NCBI GenBank assembly: GCA_038748065.1
Contig: JBCDJG010000046.1
Location: 1-40,620, forward strand
Reading direction: 5' to 3'
Length of the DNA stretch: 40,620 bases
Source: JBCDJG01 sp038748065
GTDB lineage: Bacteria; Pseudomonadota; Gammaproteobacteria; Pseudomonadales; Halieaceae
The notes under the pieces are model-generated. The model did no database searches and was not told the DNA's origin. It saw only the letters and a program-made list of their open reading frames with translations. This document shows positions 24,384 through 31,627 of this stretch, piece by piece (within the stretch, counting starts at the first letter, position 1; every line of letters starts with the position of its first letter). A program made the translations under genes and the position numbers.

Positions 24384-25220
24384 TTAGTGTTCTTCAAAGA
24401 GCCGCCCAAGGTGGTCATATTGGTCCATGACCCCGCAGCTGCGCAGGGCGTGCCAGGCGGTGGCGACATTGATGGGTAGGCAGGGCTTGCCAAGGAACTT
24501 CTCGATCACCGGAAAGGTGGATGCCGTCGAGAGATTAGTGCCTACCTGAATGATGGCGTCAACGTCGTCACCGTCGACTTGCTTGACGATATCCATAACC
24601 TGGTGGTCCGGCACCAGCGCGATCGCGTCGTGGGCATTTTCGCAGCGCAGGCCCACCACCTGCTCGACGTTGTAGCCCGAGTCCTCAAAAAACAGGATCA
24701 CGTTCTTGTCACCCACCGGCTGGTAGGGCGTGATCACGGCGATGTTCTTGTTCGCACCGCCGGGCACCCCTAGCGCCTCGAGCGCGGCAATCACGGCATT
24801 CGCGCCGGTGGTGAGGCCAGTCTCCTCCCCCACCGCTTCCTGAATGCGATCAACAAAGCCATCGTTGCCCTTGATGCCACCCCAAAAGGTCTCAGCCGAC
24901 ATACCCATCATCACGTGATCCGGCTTGCAGGTCATCAGACTCTCGATGGAAGCGCCGATCGTCTCGCGCAGCATCTCCAGAAACTTGATGAAGTTCTCGT
25001 CGTCAGACAGGTCGGCATGCTCGATCATGAAGCGACTGAAGTGCCAGGTCACGCCGCGCGGGATCACCCGCTGACAGTCGTATTCGACCGAGGTATTGGT
25101 CGAGGGAATAATGACCCCAACCTTGGCCCGATGGCCAATATAGTTATCGAGATAGCCATCGGTGCGCTGGTCGCGATCCCGGGTCCGGGCCAGGTCAATG
25201 TTGCCAAACGGCATGTTCAT
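24384..25220 (-). CDS. Arylmalonate decarboxylase/maleate isomerase-family protein lacking both catalytic cysteines
   Basis: A 278-residue paralogue of the product at 21724-22500: both contain GVIIPSTNT-VEYD, MGMSAETFWGG and IQ/VQ-x-GTNLST. At the first catalytic position it has Ser-type sequence (MMGMSAETF, about 104-111). At the second it has Val226 (IIQVGTNLST; codon GTA) where the partner has Cys. It therefore lacks both catalytic Cys of maleate isomerase and the single Cys of arylmalonate decarboxylase. It could be a non-catalytic partner of the other paralogue, or use a different mechanism. AAGGAG precedes the start by seven bases; the leader resembles that of its paralogue. Confidence 0.85.
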   Translation of the reverse strand: MNMPFGNIDLARTRDRDQRTDGYLDNYIGHRAKVGVIIPSTNTSVEYDCQRVIPRGVTWHFSRFMIEHADLSDDENFIKFLEMLRETIGASIESLMTCKPDHVMMGMSAETFWGGIKGNDGFVDRIQEAVGEETGLTTGANAVIAALEALGVPGGANKNIAVITPYQPVGDKNVILFFEDSGYNVEQVVGLRCENAHDAIALVPDHQVMDIVKQVDGDDVDAIIQVGTNLSTASTFPVIEKFLGKPCLPINVATAWHALRSCGVMDQYDHLGRLFEEH

Positions 25221-25255
25221 GGTGCTGCTCCTTGTGCTTGCTCAACGCCCGGCTG

Positions 25256-26461
25256 TCAGGCGACCGCTTCTGCGTCTCGGACGCAGTTAATCATGGCTCG
25301 CTCGAGCAGAAACGCGCGAGCCTTCTCCGGGTCCCTGGCTGTTTCCATCAGCATTTTCTGCCGGCTGCGCTGGGTTTGCTCGTCTGTGGCTTCCATGAGT
25401 TTCTTGTTGGCGATGGTGTGCTCCTGCACAAAACGCACGGCCAGGTCTCGCCGCTGGCGGTTATAGTGCTCGAAGGCCTCTGTATGATCTGCGCCATCGA
25501 CAACAACTCGGTAGAGCTTTTCAGCCAGATTGTAGGCATCGTGGATACCACCGTTCATGCCCATGCCGCCCAGCGGATTGTTGATATGGCAGGCGTCGCC
25601 CACCAGCACTACGCGGCCAGAGTAATAGGTCTCCGCCACGCGCTGGTTCACGTTGTAAAGCGTCCGGTGGCCGATATCGTAGTCCCCGTCCTTGTCGTAG
25701 AGATGATGCAGCCGCTCCTGGATGAACGCATCGGACAGCAGCAAGGCCTCATCGTCTTCATTCTCAGGCGTCGTTGGGAACAGTACTCGCCACAGCTTCT
25801 CCGTGCGCAGGATTACGCACCATTCATCCGGGTCGGCGACGTAGTTCACCCATGACAGATCATCAAACACGTCCTCAAAGGGAAAGCTGGTACTGACCAC
25901 CAGGAATTTTTCATCGTAGGTAAAGCCGAGATAATCGATGCCCGCCTGCTTGCGAATGCTGGAGCGGGCACCCTCTGCGCTGACCAGAAAAGCGCCGCAT
26001 AGCGTTGCTTCGCCTTCGGGCGTTTCGATACGCACATCGATGTAATCGTCATGCTGGGTGAAGCCGACTACCTCCTGCGAAAAGCGCTGGTCTACCGTAT
26101 CAAGCGCCTTGAGCCGGTCGCTAATCATCTGCGTGAACTCGTATTGCTCTAGCTGCAGGCGGAAGGGATAGGGGGTGTCCTTTGCGATCAGCGACATATC
26201 AAAGCTCGCCACCTCACCGGTGCGACGATCACGATACTGGTAGCGGTCTGCCACCAGCCCCTTCTCCAGCATGGCCTCAATCACGCCGTGCCCAAGCTCG
26301 TGAATCATTTCCAGCGAGGGTGGGTGAAAGGTCGAGGCGCGCAGGTCTACCGGGAGCGCTGGCTCTTTTTCCAGCATGATCACCGGAATGTCGCGCTGAC
26401 CCAGGTAGAGAGCGAGCACGGAACCGGAAGGACCCGAGCCGGCTATGATGACAGGTAACAT
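25256..26461 (-). CDS. FAD-dependent monooxygenase (p-hydroxybenzoate hydroxylase class)
   Basis: A 401-residue class A flavin monooxygenase. The FAD Rossmann loop is GSGPSG (8-13) with Glu31 (MLEKEP) as ribose ligand. The mid-protein NAD(P)H/FAD motif reads SAEGARSSIR (161-170), Glu-Gly rather than the usual Asp-Gly. The second FAD motif is VVLVGDACHINNPLGGMGMN (about 285-303). Such enzymes hydroxylate activated aromatic rings; NicC-type and ring-opening pyridine oxygenases belong here. Situated next to a maleamate-amidase-like gene, it fits hydroxylation or opening of an N-heterocycle. The C-terminal 60 residues are helical and rich in charged residues. Substrate not proven. Confidence 0.9.
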   Translation of the reverse strand: MLPVIIAGSGPSGSVLALYLGQRDIPVIMLEKEPALPVDLRASTFHPPSLEMIHELGHGVIEAMLEKGLVADRYQYRDRRTGEVASFDMSLIAKDTPYPFRLQLEQYEFTQMISDRLKALDTVDQRFSQEVVGFTQHDDYIDVRIETPEGEATLCGAFLVSAEGARSSIRKQAGIDYLGFTYDEKFLVVSTSFPFEDVFDDLSWVNYVADPDEWCVILRTEKLWRVLFPTTPENEDDEALLLSDAFIQERLHHLYDKDGDYDIGHRTLYNVNQRVAETYYSGRVVLVGDACHINNPLGGMGMNGGIHDAYNLAEKLYRVVVDGADHTEAFEHYNRQRRDLAVRFVQEHTIANKKLMEATDEQTQRSRQKMLMETARDPEKARAFLLERAMINCVRDAEAVA

Positions 26462-26470
26462 CGAGTCAAC

Positions 26471-27085
26471 TCACTCTGTGTTTGCAGTTGCAGATGAAGC
26501 AGGCAAACCAGCCAGGCAGTCTGCCAGGCTGACCACGTCTACGTACTTGGCGTGCAGGTCAAAAAGGTTGGCCTCGTGGGCCTTGGCATTGCGATCGCCC
26601 ACCGCCTCCCTCGGCACCTGCACGGGATAATCATATTGCAGGCCGTCCACGGCGGTGGCACGCACGCAGCCACTGGTCGTCAGGCCCGTCACCACCAGTG
26701 AATCCACACCGGCCGCGCGTAGCTGCGCGTCAAGATCAGTCTTGTGGAAGGCGCTGGCCCACTGCTTCTCTACCAGCACATCACCCTCGGCCATCTGCAG
26801 AGCATCGTCGAGTTCAACCCAATGAGAGTCTGGCGTGAGCACATTCAGGGCATCGATACGCGCGCGAAAAACGCGCGCCTGGTCGTCGCTGTGATAAACC
26901 ACGGTCGTAAAGAAAACCGGCAGGTGGCGCATATGAAAGGCCGCCAGCAATTCGGCGTTGGCTGCGACGACCTCCGGACAGTCACTGCCCAGCGGACAGC
27001 TCGCATCCGTAAAGCCTTTGATCATATCCACCACGACCAACGCGGGCTTGTCGCCCAGCGACACATTCTTGCGCTCCAAATCCAC
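26471..27085 (-). CDS. Isochorismatase-family amidohydrolase, maleamate/N-carbamoylsarcosine amidase-like
   Basis: A 204-residue cysteine amidohydrolase. The triad is Asp20 (LVVVDMIKGF), Lys107 (VEKQWASAF) and Cys140 (LTTSGCVRATAVD). The TTSGCVRA-D context plus a downstream VGDR-x(6)-HEANLFD-like segment is that of NicF (maleamate amidase) and N-carbamoylsarcosine amidase, which release ammonia from a terminal amide. The start is GTG 27085, one base after the hydrolase stop, with GGAGG seven bases upstream. A longer upstream reading of the frame runs through the hydrolase gene and is rejected. Together with the maleate-isomerase-family genes downstream, it is the best evidence for an N-heterocycle route ending in a maleamate-type intermediate. 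Confidence 0.88.
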   Translation of the reverse strand: MDLERKNVSLGDKPALVVVDMIKGFTDASCPLGSDCPEVVAANAELLAAFHMRHLPVFFTTVVYHSDDQARVFRARIDALNVLTPDSHWVELDDALQMAEGDVLVEKQWASAFHKTDLDAQLRAAGVDSLVVTGLTTSGCVRATAVDGLQYDYPVQVPREAVGDRNAKAHEANLFDLHAKYVDVVSLADCLAGLPASSATANTE

Positions 27086-27086
27086 G

Positions 27087-27905
27087 CTAGGCCTCCGACT
27101 TCTTGAAGAATTCTCGCAGCAGTGCCGCCACTCGATCGGCCTGGCGCTCACACACATAGGTGCGCTCGCCACCCTCGAGCTCGGCCCTGCTGCCCTCTGG
27201 CAGTATAGCCAGCGCCGGCTCGACCGCGCCGTAGAGCGGGTCAGCATCACCAGCAAAAACCAGTGTCGGGCAGGCGATGGCAGCCAGAGCACCTGCTGTA
27301 TCAAACTCGCACACCGCCTGATAGGCATCCCGGTAAGCGGGCCCGGCAGCAAGCGCCGACATCAGCTCGCGCTGACTGATGGCCAGGGGCGCCTCCTCAT
27401 CTTTACTGCGCAGTTTGCGCCACAGCTCCAGCAGGTACTCACCCTGCGCGTCCGCGCCGGGCAGCTGCGCTGTGGCGGGCAGCGTTGCACGCTGCTCTTC
27501 AGTCAGAAGGGTCGGGCCGGACATCGCCATGCGCATGGCGGTACCGGGGTACTGCTGCTCAAGCGCGGCAGCAACCGCCGCGCCGGTGTGATGGCCGAAG
27601 ACGAAGCACCGCTCCACGGCCACGCCCTCAAGGAACACGTGTACAACCTCGGCTAGATCGGCAATGCTGACGCCGTAATCATCACTGCGCCGCGGCAGAG
27701 GGTCGCTAGCACCAAAGCCCGGCAGGTCTGGTGCCAGCAAATAAAAGTCATCCTCTAGCTCCCGCATCAGCTTGTCGTACATGGCGGAATGGCTCGGCGC
27801 CTGATGCAGCAGCAGTAGCGCCGGCCCCTCAGCATTACCTGCCTGCCGATAGTGCACCTGACCGTGGGCCTGGCCGATGTAGGCGCGGCGGCTCACTGAG
27901 CGCAC
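27087..27905 (-). CDS. Alpha/beta-hydrolase-fold protein with an atypical nucleophile elbow
   Basis: A 272-residue (from GTG 27905) alpha/beta-hydrolase-fold protein. The oxyanion region LLLLHQAPSHSAMYD and the PDLPGFGASD loop are normal. The nucleophile elbow, usually GxSxG, is GHHTG: residue 106 at the nucleophile position is His. The acid Asp is plausible in FAGDADPLY, but the C-terminal His region reads GGERTYV rather than GGH. A normal Ser-His-Asp triad is therefore absent. NicD (N-formylmaleamate deformylase) is an alpha/beta hydrolase at the equivalent pathway step, but has a Ser. Start choice between GTG 27941, 27905 and 27896 is uncertain. Confidence 0.85.
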   Translation of the reverse strand: MRSVSRRAYIGQAHGQVHYRQAGNAEGPALLLLHQAPSHSAMYDKLMRELEDDFYLLAPDLPGFGASDPLPRRSDDYGVSIADLAEVVHVFLEGVAVERCFVFGHHTGAAVAAALEQQYPGTAMRMAMSGPTLLTEEQRATLPATAQLPGADAQGEYLLELWRKLRSKDEEAPLAISQRELMSALAAGPAYRDAYQAVCEFDTAGALAAIACPTLVFAGDADPLYGAVEPALAILPEGSRAELEGGERTYVCERQADRVAALLREFFKKSEA

Positions 27906-27910
27906 CGCAT

Positions 27911-29338
27911 TCAGTGATCCCCCAGGGATACGCTGACCCACTTGAGCTCGGTGAATTCCTCAGTGCTGTATTTGCCGCCGCTTTTGCCAATGCCGGACAA
28001 CCGATAGCCGCCAATGGGCGCGAGAGCATTACTTTGGAAGGCATGCATGCCAATGTGTACGCTGCCGGAGCGGATGCTCCGCGCGGCCTTGAAGCCCCAT
28101 TGCACATTGTGTGTAAGCACCGCGCCGGAAAGTCCGTACTGGCTGTCGTTGGCGATCTGGATGGCTTCGTCCAGGTCTTCGCCAACCACCACCGAGGCCA
28201 CCGGGCCAAAGCTCTCCTCGCACCACAAATCGCTGTCCCGGGGCGGGTTCAGGACAAGGGTCGGCTTGACCACCAGTCCCTCGTGAACCGCGCCCCCGGT
28301 CAGCAGCTCCCCCCCGGAAGTCACCGCCTGGTCGACATGCTGTAATACCTTATTCACCGCTGCGCGGTTGATCAAGGGCCCGTACTGTGTGGCTTCATCG
28401 CGCAGGTCGCCGAGCTTTATGGCCTCGGCAGCTACCTTGAGAGCGCTGATGAAACTTTCGCTGATCGCCCGCTCCACCACAATGCGGGTGTTAGCCATGC
28501 AGATCTGCCCGGCGTGGGTGAAGATACCCTGCGCGGCGATCGCCGCGGCCTGCGTCGGGTCTGCATCGCGCAGCACCAGCAAGGCACTCTTGCCGCCGAG
28601 CTCCAACTGGCAGCGACGCATGTGCTTCATGCTTTCCTGTCCTACGCGTATGCCGGTGGCAGTGGAGCCCGTGAGCGCCAGGCAGTCGAGACCGGCGTGG
28701 GCTGTCAGCGCCGCGCCGCAGTCGGCGCCGAAGCCCGTGACGACGCTGATGGCCTTTGCTGGCAGGCCCGCATCGAGCAGCAGTTGGCCAAAGGCGATCG
28801 CCGTCAGCGGTGTTTCTTCGCTCGGCTTGATCACCACGCTATTGCCCGCGGCCAGCGGGAAAGCCGCCATCTTGGTCAGCAGTGACAGCGGGGCGTTATA
28901 GGGTGAAATCACACCGGCCACGCCGAGCGGCTCGCGAAACACCATAGACACGCGTTCAGGGTTGTCGTTGGGAAAGGTATCGCCGTAAAGCCGCCGGGCC
29001 TCGCCGGCCGCGGTGCGCAGCAGATCCGCGCTGTAGGCTATTTCATTGCGCGCCTTGCCAATGACGCTGCCACTCTCGTCGATCAGCGTGTCAAGGAAGC
29101 GCGCCTCGCCCTCGGCCGCGACCAGATCCGCCGCACGCAGCAAAACCAGCTCGCGTTCGCGCGGCGCCAGTGCCGACCATGTAGAGAAACCCTCTCGGGC
29201 TGCGGCTACCGCAGCGTTAACATCCTCAGCCCCGCCGCGGGGCACGCTGTCGAGCACCCGTCCGTCCGCGGGCGCGAGTACGTCGAACATCTCGCCGCTG
29301 ACAGCATTTGCGCTTTGGCCGCCGATCAACATTTGCAT
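27911..29338 (-). CDS. Aldehyde dehydrogenase (NAD(P)-dependent)
   Basis: A 475-residue aldehyde dehydrogenase with Glu247 (LELGGKSALLV), Cys280 (HAGQICMANTRIVVE), the coenzyme loop SPYNAPL (about 145-151) and KPSEETPL. The normal length and intact catalytic residues indicate an active enzyme, closer to vanillin/salicylaldehyde/benzaldehyde-type dehydrogenases than to methylmalonate-semialdehyde ones. It starts 42 bases after the flavoprotein gene with GGAG nine bases upstream. In the operon it would oxidise an aldehyde produced by ring or side-chain oxidation. Not closely related to the aldehyde dehydrogenase at 5606-7108. Confidence 0.93.
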   Translation of the reverse strand: MQMLIGGQSANAVSGEMFDVLAPADGRVLDSVPRGGAEDVNAAVAAAREGFSTWSALAPRERELVLLRAADLVAAEGEARFLDTLIDESGSVIGKARNEIAYSADLLRTAAGEARRLYGDTFPNDNPERVSMVFREPLGVAGVISPYNAPLSLLTKMAAFPLAAGNSVVIKPSEETPLTAIAFGQLLLDAGLPAKAISVVTGFGADCGAALTAHAGLDCLALTGSTATGIRVGQESMKHMRRCQLELGGKSALLVLRDADPTQAAAIAAQGIFTHAGQICMANTRIVVERAISESFISALKVAAEAIKLGDLRDEATQYGPLINRAAVNKVLQHVDQAVTSGGELLTGGAVHEGLVVKPTLVLNPPRDSDLWCEESFGPVASVVVGEDLDEAIQIANDSQYGLSGAVLTHNVQWGFKAARSIRSGSVHIGMHAFQSNALAPIGGYRLSGIGKSGGKYSTEEFTELKWVSVSLGDH

Positions 29339-29380
29339 GCGCCTATACTCCGACTAGCCTCAACCCAACTCGACCGCCAC

Positions 29381-30655
29381 CTAGCGGCCTGTACCGAACT
29401 GGGCCTGCTCGCTGCCTTCAATTTCCATCTGCGCCGCCATCAGGCGACCGCGCTCGGCGGGGAAGGCCTGAACCAGGCCCATGCACAGGTCGCGCAGACT
29501 GCGCGCCGGCACGCCGTGGTTACCCGTACCGCCACCGGTGCCGCTGGCCTTCACCGCGAGAGTTCCAAGCTTGAAAGTCGCCTCGGCAACCACGCCCTTA
29601 CACAGTCGCCAGCGCTTGATGACTTCATCCTTTGGCAGCAGCGGTGGCTCGGCACTTTCCAGCACCACCTGGCGCCGCAGCCAAACGCTGGCTGTCTCCA
29701 GTTCTACCAGCATGTGGCCGATCAACTCCTGCTGGTAGGGCGCAGTACCCAGCGGCTTGCCGGTATCGGCGAAGGTTTTGCTGCGCAGCTGGCCGATGGT
29801 GTACTGGTAGAGCGCGTAGGCTGCACCGAGGTAACAGGCAATACCCGCTACCTGGTTGCCCACAAAGCTGCCGCGACTCATTTGCATACAGCGGGTGAAG
29901 GCCGCAGGGATCGCCAGCGCATCTGCTGCCTTCACAAAAACGTTTTCCAGCACAATGCCATGAGTCGCGGTACCGCGCATGCCAATAGCATCCCAGTGCT
30001 CGCGCTCGCTAACGCCCGGGGCATCGCGATCAACGAAAAAAGTGCAAAGCCCTTCCGCGGTGTCGGAACCTTCCAGACTGGCAGTCACGAGGTAACGGTC
30101 GGCGACGCCCGTGGCACAGCCGAAAGACTTGACGCCATTCAGCACATAGCCGCCCTCTACCGCTTGCGCTGTGGTGCTGATCGTAATGGCCGCTTTCTCA
30201 GATTTCACAGACTCGCTGGCAAAGTTAGCCAGCCACTGACCATCGCGGCCCATCGTGTGCAGCACCTGCTCGGCGAAGGCTTTCACCTGCGGCGCCTCTT
30301 CCTCATTGAACAGGCCAGCCTCCAACGCTTCCAGCGCCAGCAGACCTCGAGACGCGGAACTGCAGTGGAAGAAAAACGTCAGCGCGGTCGAGGGGCAGGC
30401 GGAGGCCAGTGCGAAGGTGGCGGCGCACAGGTCACGCAGGCCGCCGCCCATACCGCCGTAGGCTTCGGGCACGACCAGGCCGAGCAGCCCAGCCTCACTG
30501 AGGGTTTTTACATGGGGCACGTGAAACTCACCCTCGGCATCGACCCGCGCGGCCTGTTCGCGCAGCGCTGGCAGCACCTCTTCCACCGCAGCGGCGCGGG
30601 CGAGTTCAGCCTCGGTCATGTCTTCAATCAGGTACTCCCCGGTATATTTTGTCAT
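29381..30655 (-). CDS. Acyl-CoA-dehydrogenase-fold flavoprotein
   Basis: A 424-residue acyl-CoA dehydrogenase-fold protein. The N-terminal helical domain has VVPEAYGGMGGGLRDL, the middle beta domain VLNGVKSFGCATGVADRYLV and the hinge GMRGTATHGIVLENVFV. The C-terminal region reads SGTGGGTGNHGVPARSLRDL and lacks the YEGT catalytic-Glu motif of classical acyl-CoA dehydrogenases. That favours the DszC/HsaA/HpaH-like flavin monooxygenase branch. The start at 30655 is preferred because GGAGAG stands eight bases upstream. An in-frame ATG at 30784 would add 43 basic residues with codon usage unlike the rest of the gene. It might be the oxygenase acting after the bilin-reductase-like step. Confidence 0.85.
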   Translation of the reverse strand: MTKYTGEYLIEDMTEAELARAAAVEEVLPALREQAARVDAEGEFHVPHVKTLSEAGLLGLVVPEAYGGMGGGLRDLCAATFALASACPSTALTFFFHCSSASRGLLALEALEAGLFNEEEAPQVKAFAEQVLHTMGRDGQWLANFASESVKSEKAAITISTTAQAVEGGYVLNGVKSFGCATGVADRYLVTASLEGSDTAEGLCTFFVDRDAPGVSEREHWDAIGMRGTATHGIVLENVFVKAADALAIPAAFTRCMQMSRGSFVGNQVAGIACYLGAAYALYQYTIGQLRSKTFADTGKPLGTAPYQQELIGHMLVELETASVWLRRQVVLESAEPPLLPKDEVIKRWRLCKGVVAEATFKLGTLAVKASGTGGGTGNHGVPARSLRDLCMGLVQAFPAERGRLMAAQMEIEGSEQAQFGTGR

Positions 30656-30792
30656 GGCTGTGCTCTCCGAGGCCGACTCCACCATACTGGCCGGCGCGTT
30701 CATCGCTTTATTCATCGCTTCGCTCGTCTCTTGTCCTGCTACCTGTCTCGCTACTTCACTTACTCGTCTTTTCTTCTTACTCATCTTTTTAT
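30656..30792. other. Purine-rich (mRNA sense) spacer with direct repeats
   Basis: The gap between the bilin-reductase-like gene and the flavoprotein start is strongly pyrimidine-rich on the plus strand from about 30720 to 30803, so the transcript is purine-rich. TTACTCGTCTT occurs at 30760-30770 and 30793-30803 (the second copy overlapping the end of the reductase gene), with a one-mismatch copy TTACTCATCTT at 30777-30787: three copies spaced 16-17 bases. An in-frame ATG lies at 30784. If the sequence is translated it would give a lysine/arginine-rich extension using AGA and GTA codons that are uncommon around it, so I treat it as untranslated. Confidence 0.4.
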
Positions 30793-31548
30793 TTACTCGT
30801 CTTCGCCGATCAACAGCGAACGCTGGATCGCTACAGCCTCTTCGCCGATCAGAGGGGCAATGCGATTCCACACCGGGTCAACGTCGGGATCGAAGATGAT
30901 GCGCTTGTTGCGCAGATTACGCGCCGCCAGCTCGGCCTTGCCGATATCCGCGGTTGCGGCATCGGACATGCCCCGATTCACCAGGCTGAGCCAGTGGTCT
31001 CGGTAGGCCGCCACGGTATCGCTAATCGCACTGAAGGCCTCGGCAGAGGCGCGGTGAGCCAGCATCCAGGGCGACATAATCGCGTACTGACGCGGCGACA
31101 GGTGCGCCTTGCTCAGGCCGTCGATTGCGGTACCCGTCTCGTAAAGCTCGGTCAGTGGTCCAAACGCTTCATCCATGTACGCGAGGTTAGCGCCCAGGTC
31201 GACCCGCGGCAGCAAGTCCAGGTGGAAGGCAAAATGATCACCAGCCATCACCGAATCCAGGGTGAAATGCGGTACCGGTGAGTCCCCCGGGGTAAAGGCG
31301 AACATCATGTGTGAATCAAGCTGCATGGGCTCGGCGACCATGGATACGGTAACCAATCGGAACAGCGGTCCCCCGGTAAACAGGCGTACGTTGCCTACCT
31401 CGCCCTCGACCATCGGCAGCTGGCTGACCAGCGGCAAATACGGCGTGCCGCCCTCGCCGCCCTGCTCGCTCAAACCCAGCGCCTCTACAACGGCGTTCAG
31501 GGTGGTGGTAAACAGGGCTTCGGGTAGTGATTCCCGGGCTTCACTCAT
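30793..31548 (-). CDS. Ferredoxin-dependent bilin reductase-like protein
   Basis: A 251-residue protein whose whole layout matches ferredoxin-dependent bilin reductases (PcyA/HY2/PebA and plant RCCR fold; PF05996 in my recollection). The central region PLFRLVTVSM...LDSHMMFAFTPGDSPVPHFTLDSV lines up with PcyA's QFRKMHLEL...LDILHCVMFPEP...LPLFGCDIV. His80 matches PcyA His88 and Asp98 matches Asp105, while PcyA Glu76 is Ser69. The C-terminal NKR...W-RI--LIGEEAV-----LL resembles NDKTRRVLEKAFGE-WAE. In phototrophs these enzymes reduce biliverdin using ferredoxin. Finding one inside a catabolic operon is unexpected. AGGAG precedes the start by five bases. The alignment is from memory; a divergent substrate is quite possible. 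Confidence 0.65.
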   Translation of the reverse strand: MSEARESLPEALFTTTLNAVVEALGLSEQGGEGGTPYLPLVSQLPMVEGEVGNVRLFTGGPLFRLVTVSMVAEPMQLDSHMMFAFTPGDSPVPHFTLDSVMAGDHFAFHLDLLPRVDLGANLAYMDEAFGPLTELYETGTAIDGLSKAHLSPRQYAIMSPWMLAHRASAEAFSAISDTVAAYRDHWLSLVNRGMSDAATADIGKAELAARNLRNKRIIFDPDVDPVWNRIAPLIGEEAVAIQRSLLIGEDE

Positions 31549-31627
31549 GGGGGCTCCTGTGGCTGTTAGGCCTGCTTGTTAACCCCTGCAGTGTGCCCCC
31601 GGCAGCTCCCAGCCACCTTGATAAATC

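Noticed and set aside
26471..27352. A longer N-terminus for the isochorismatase-family amidase
   Set aside because: The extra 89 codons overlap the hydrolase gene out of frame, while GTG 27085 has a strong ribosome site and gives the normal family length.
29315..31006. A 563-codon plus-strand open frame
   Set aside because: It lies antisense to the aldehyde dehydrogenase start, the flavoprotein and the bilin-reductase-like gene; its product is low in recognisable motifs. Long antisense frames are expected in GC-rich DNA.
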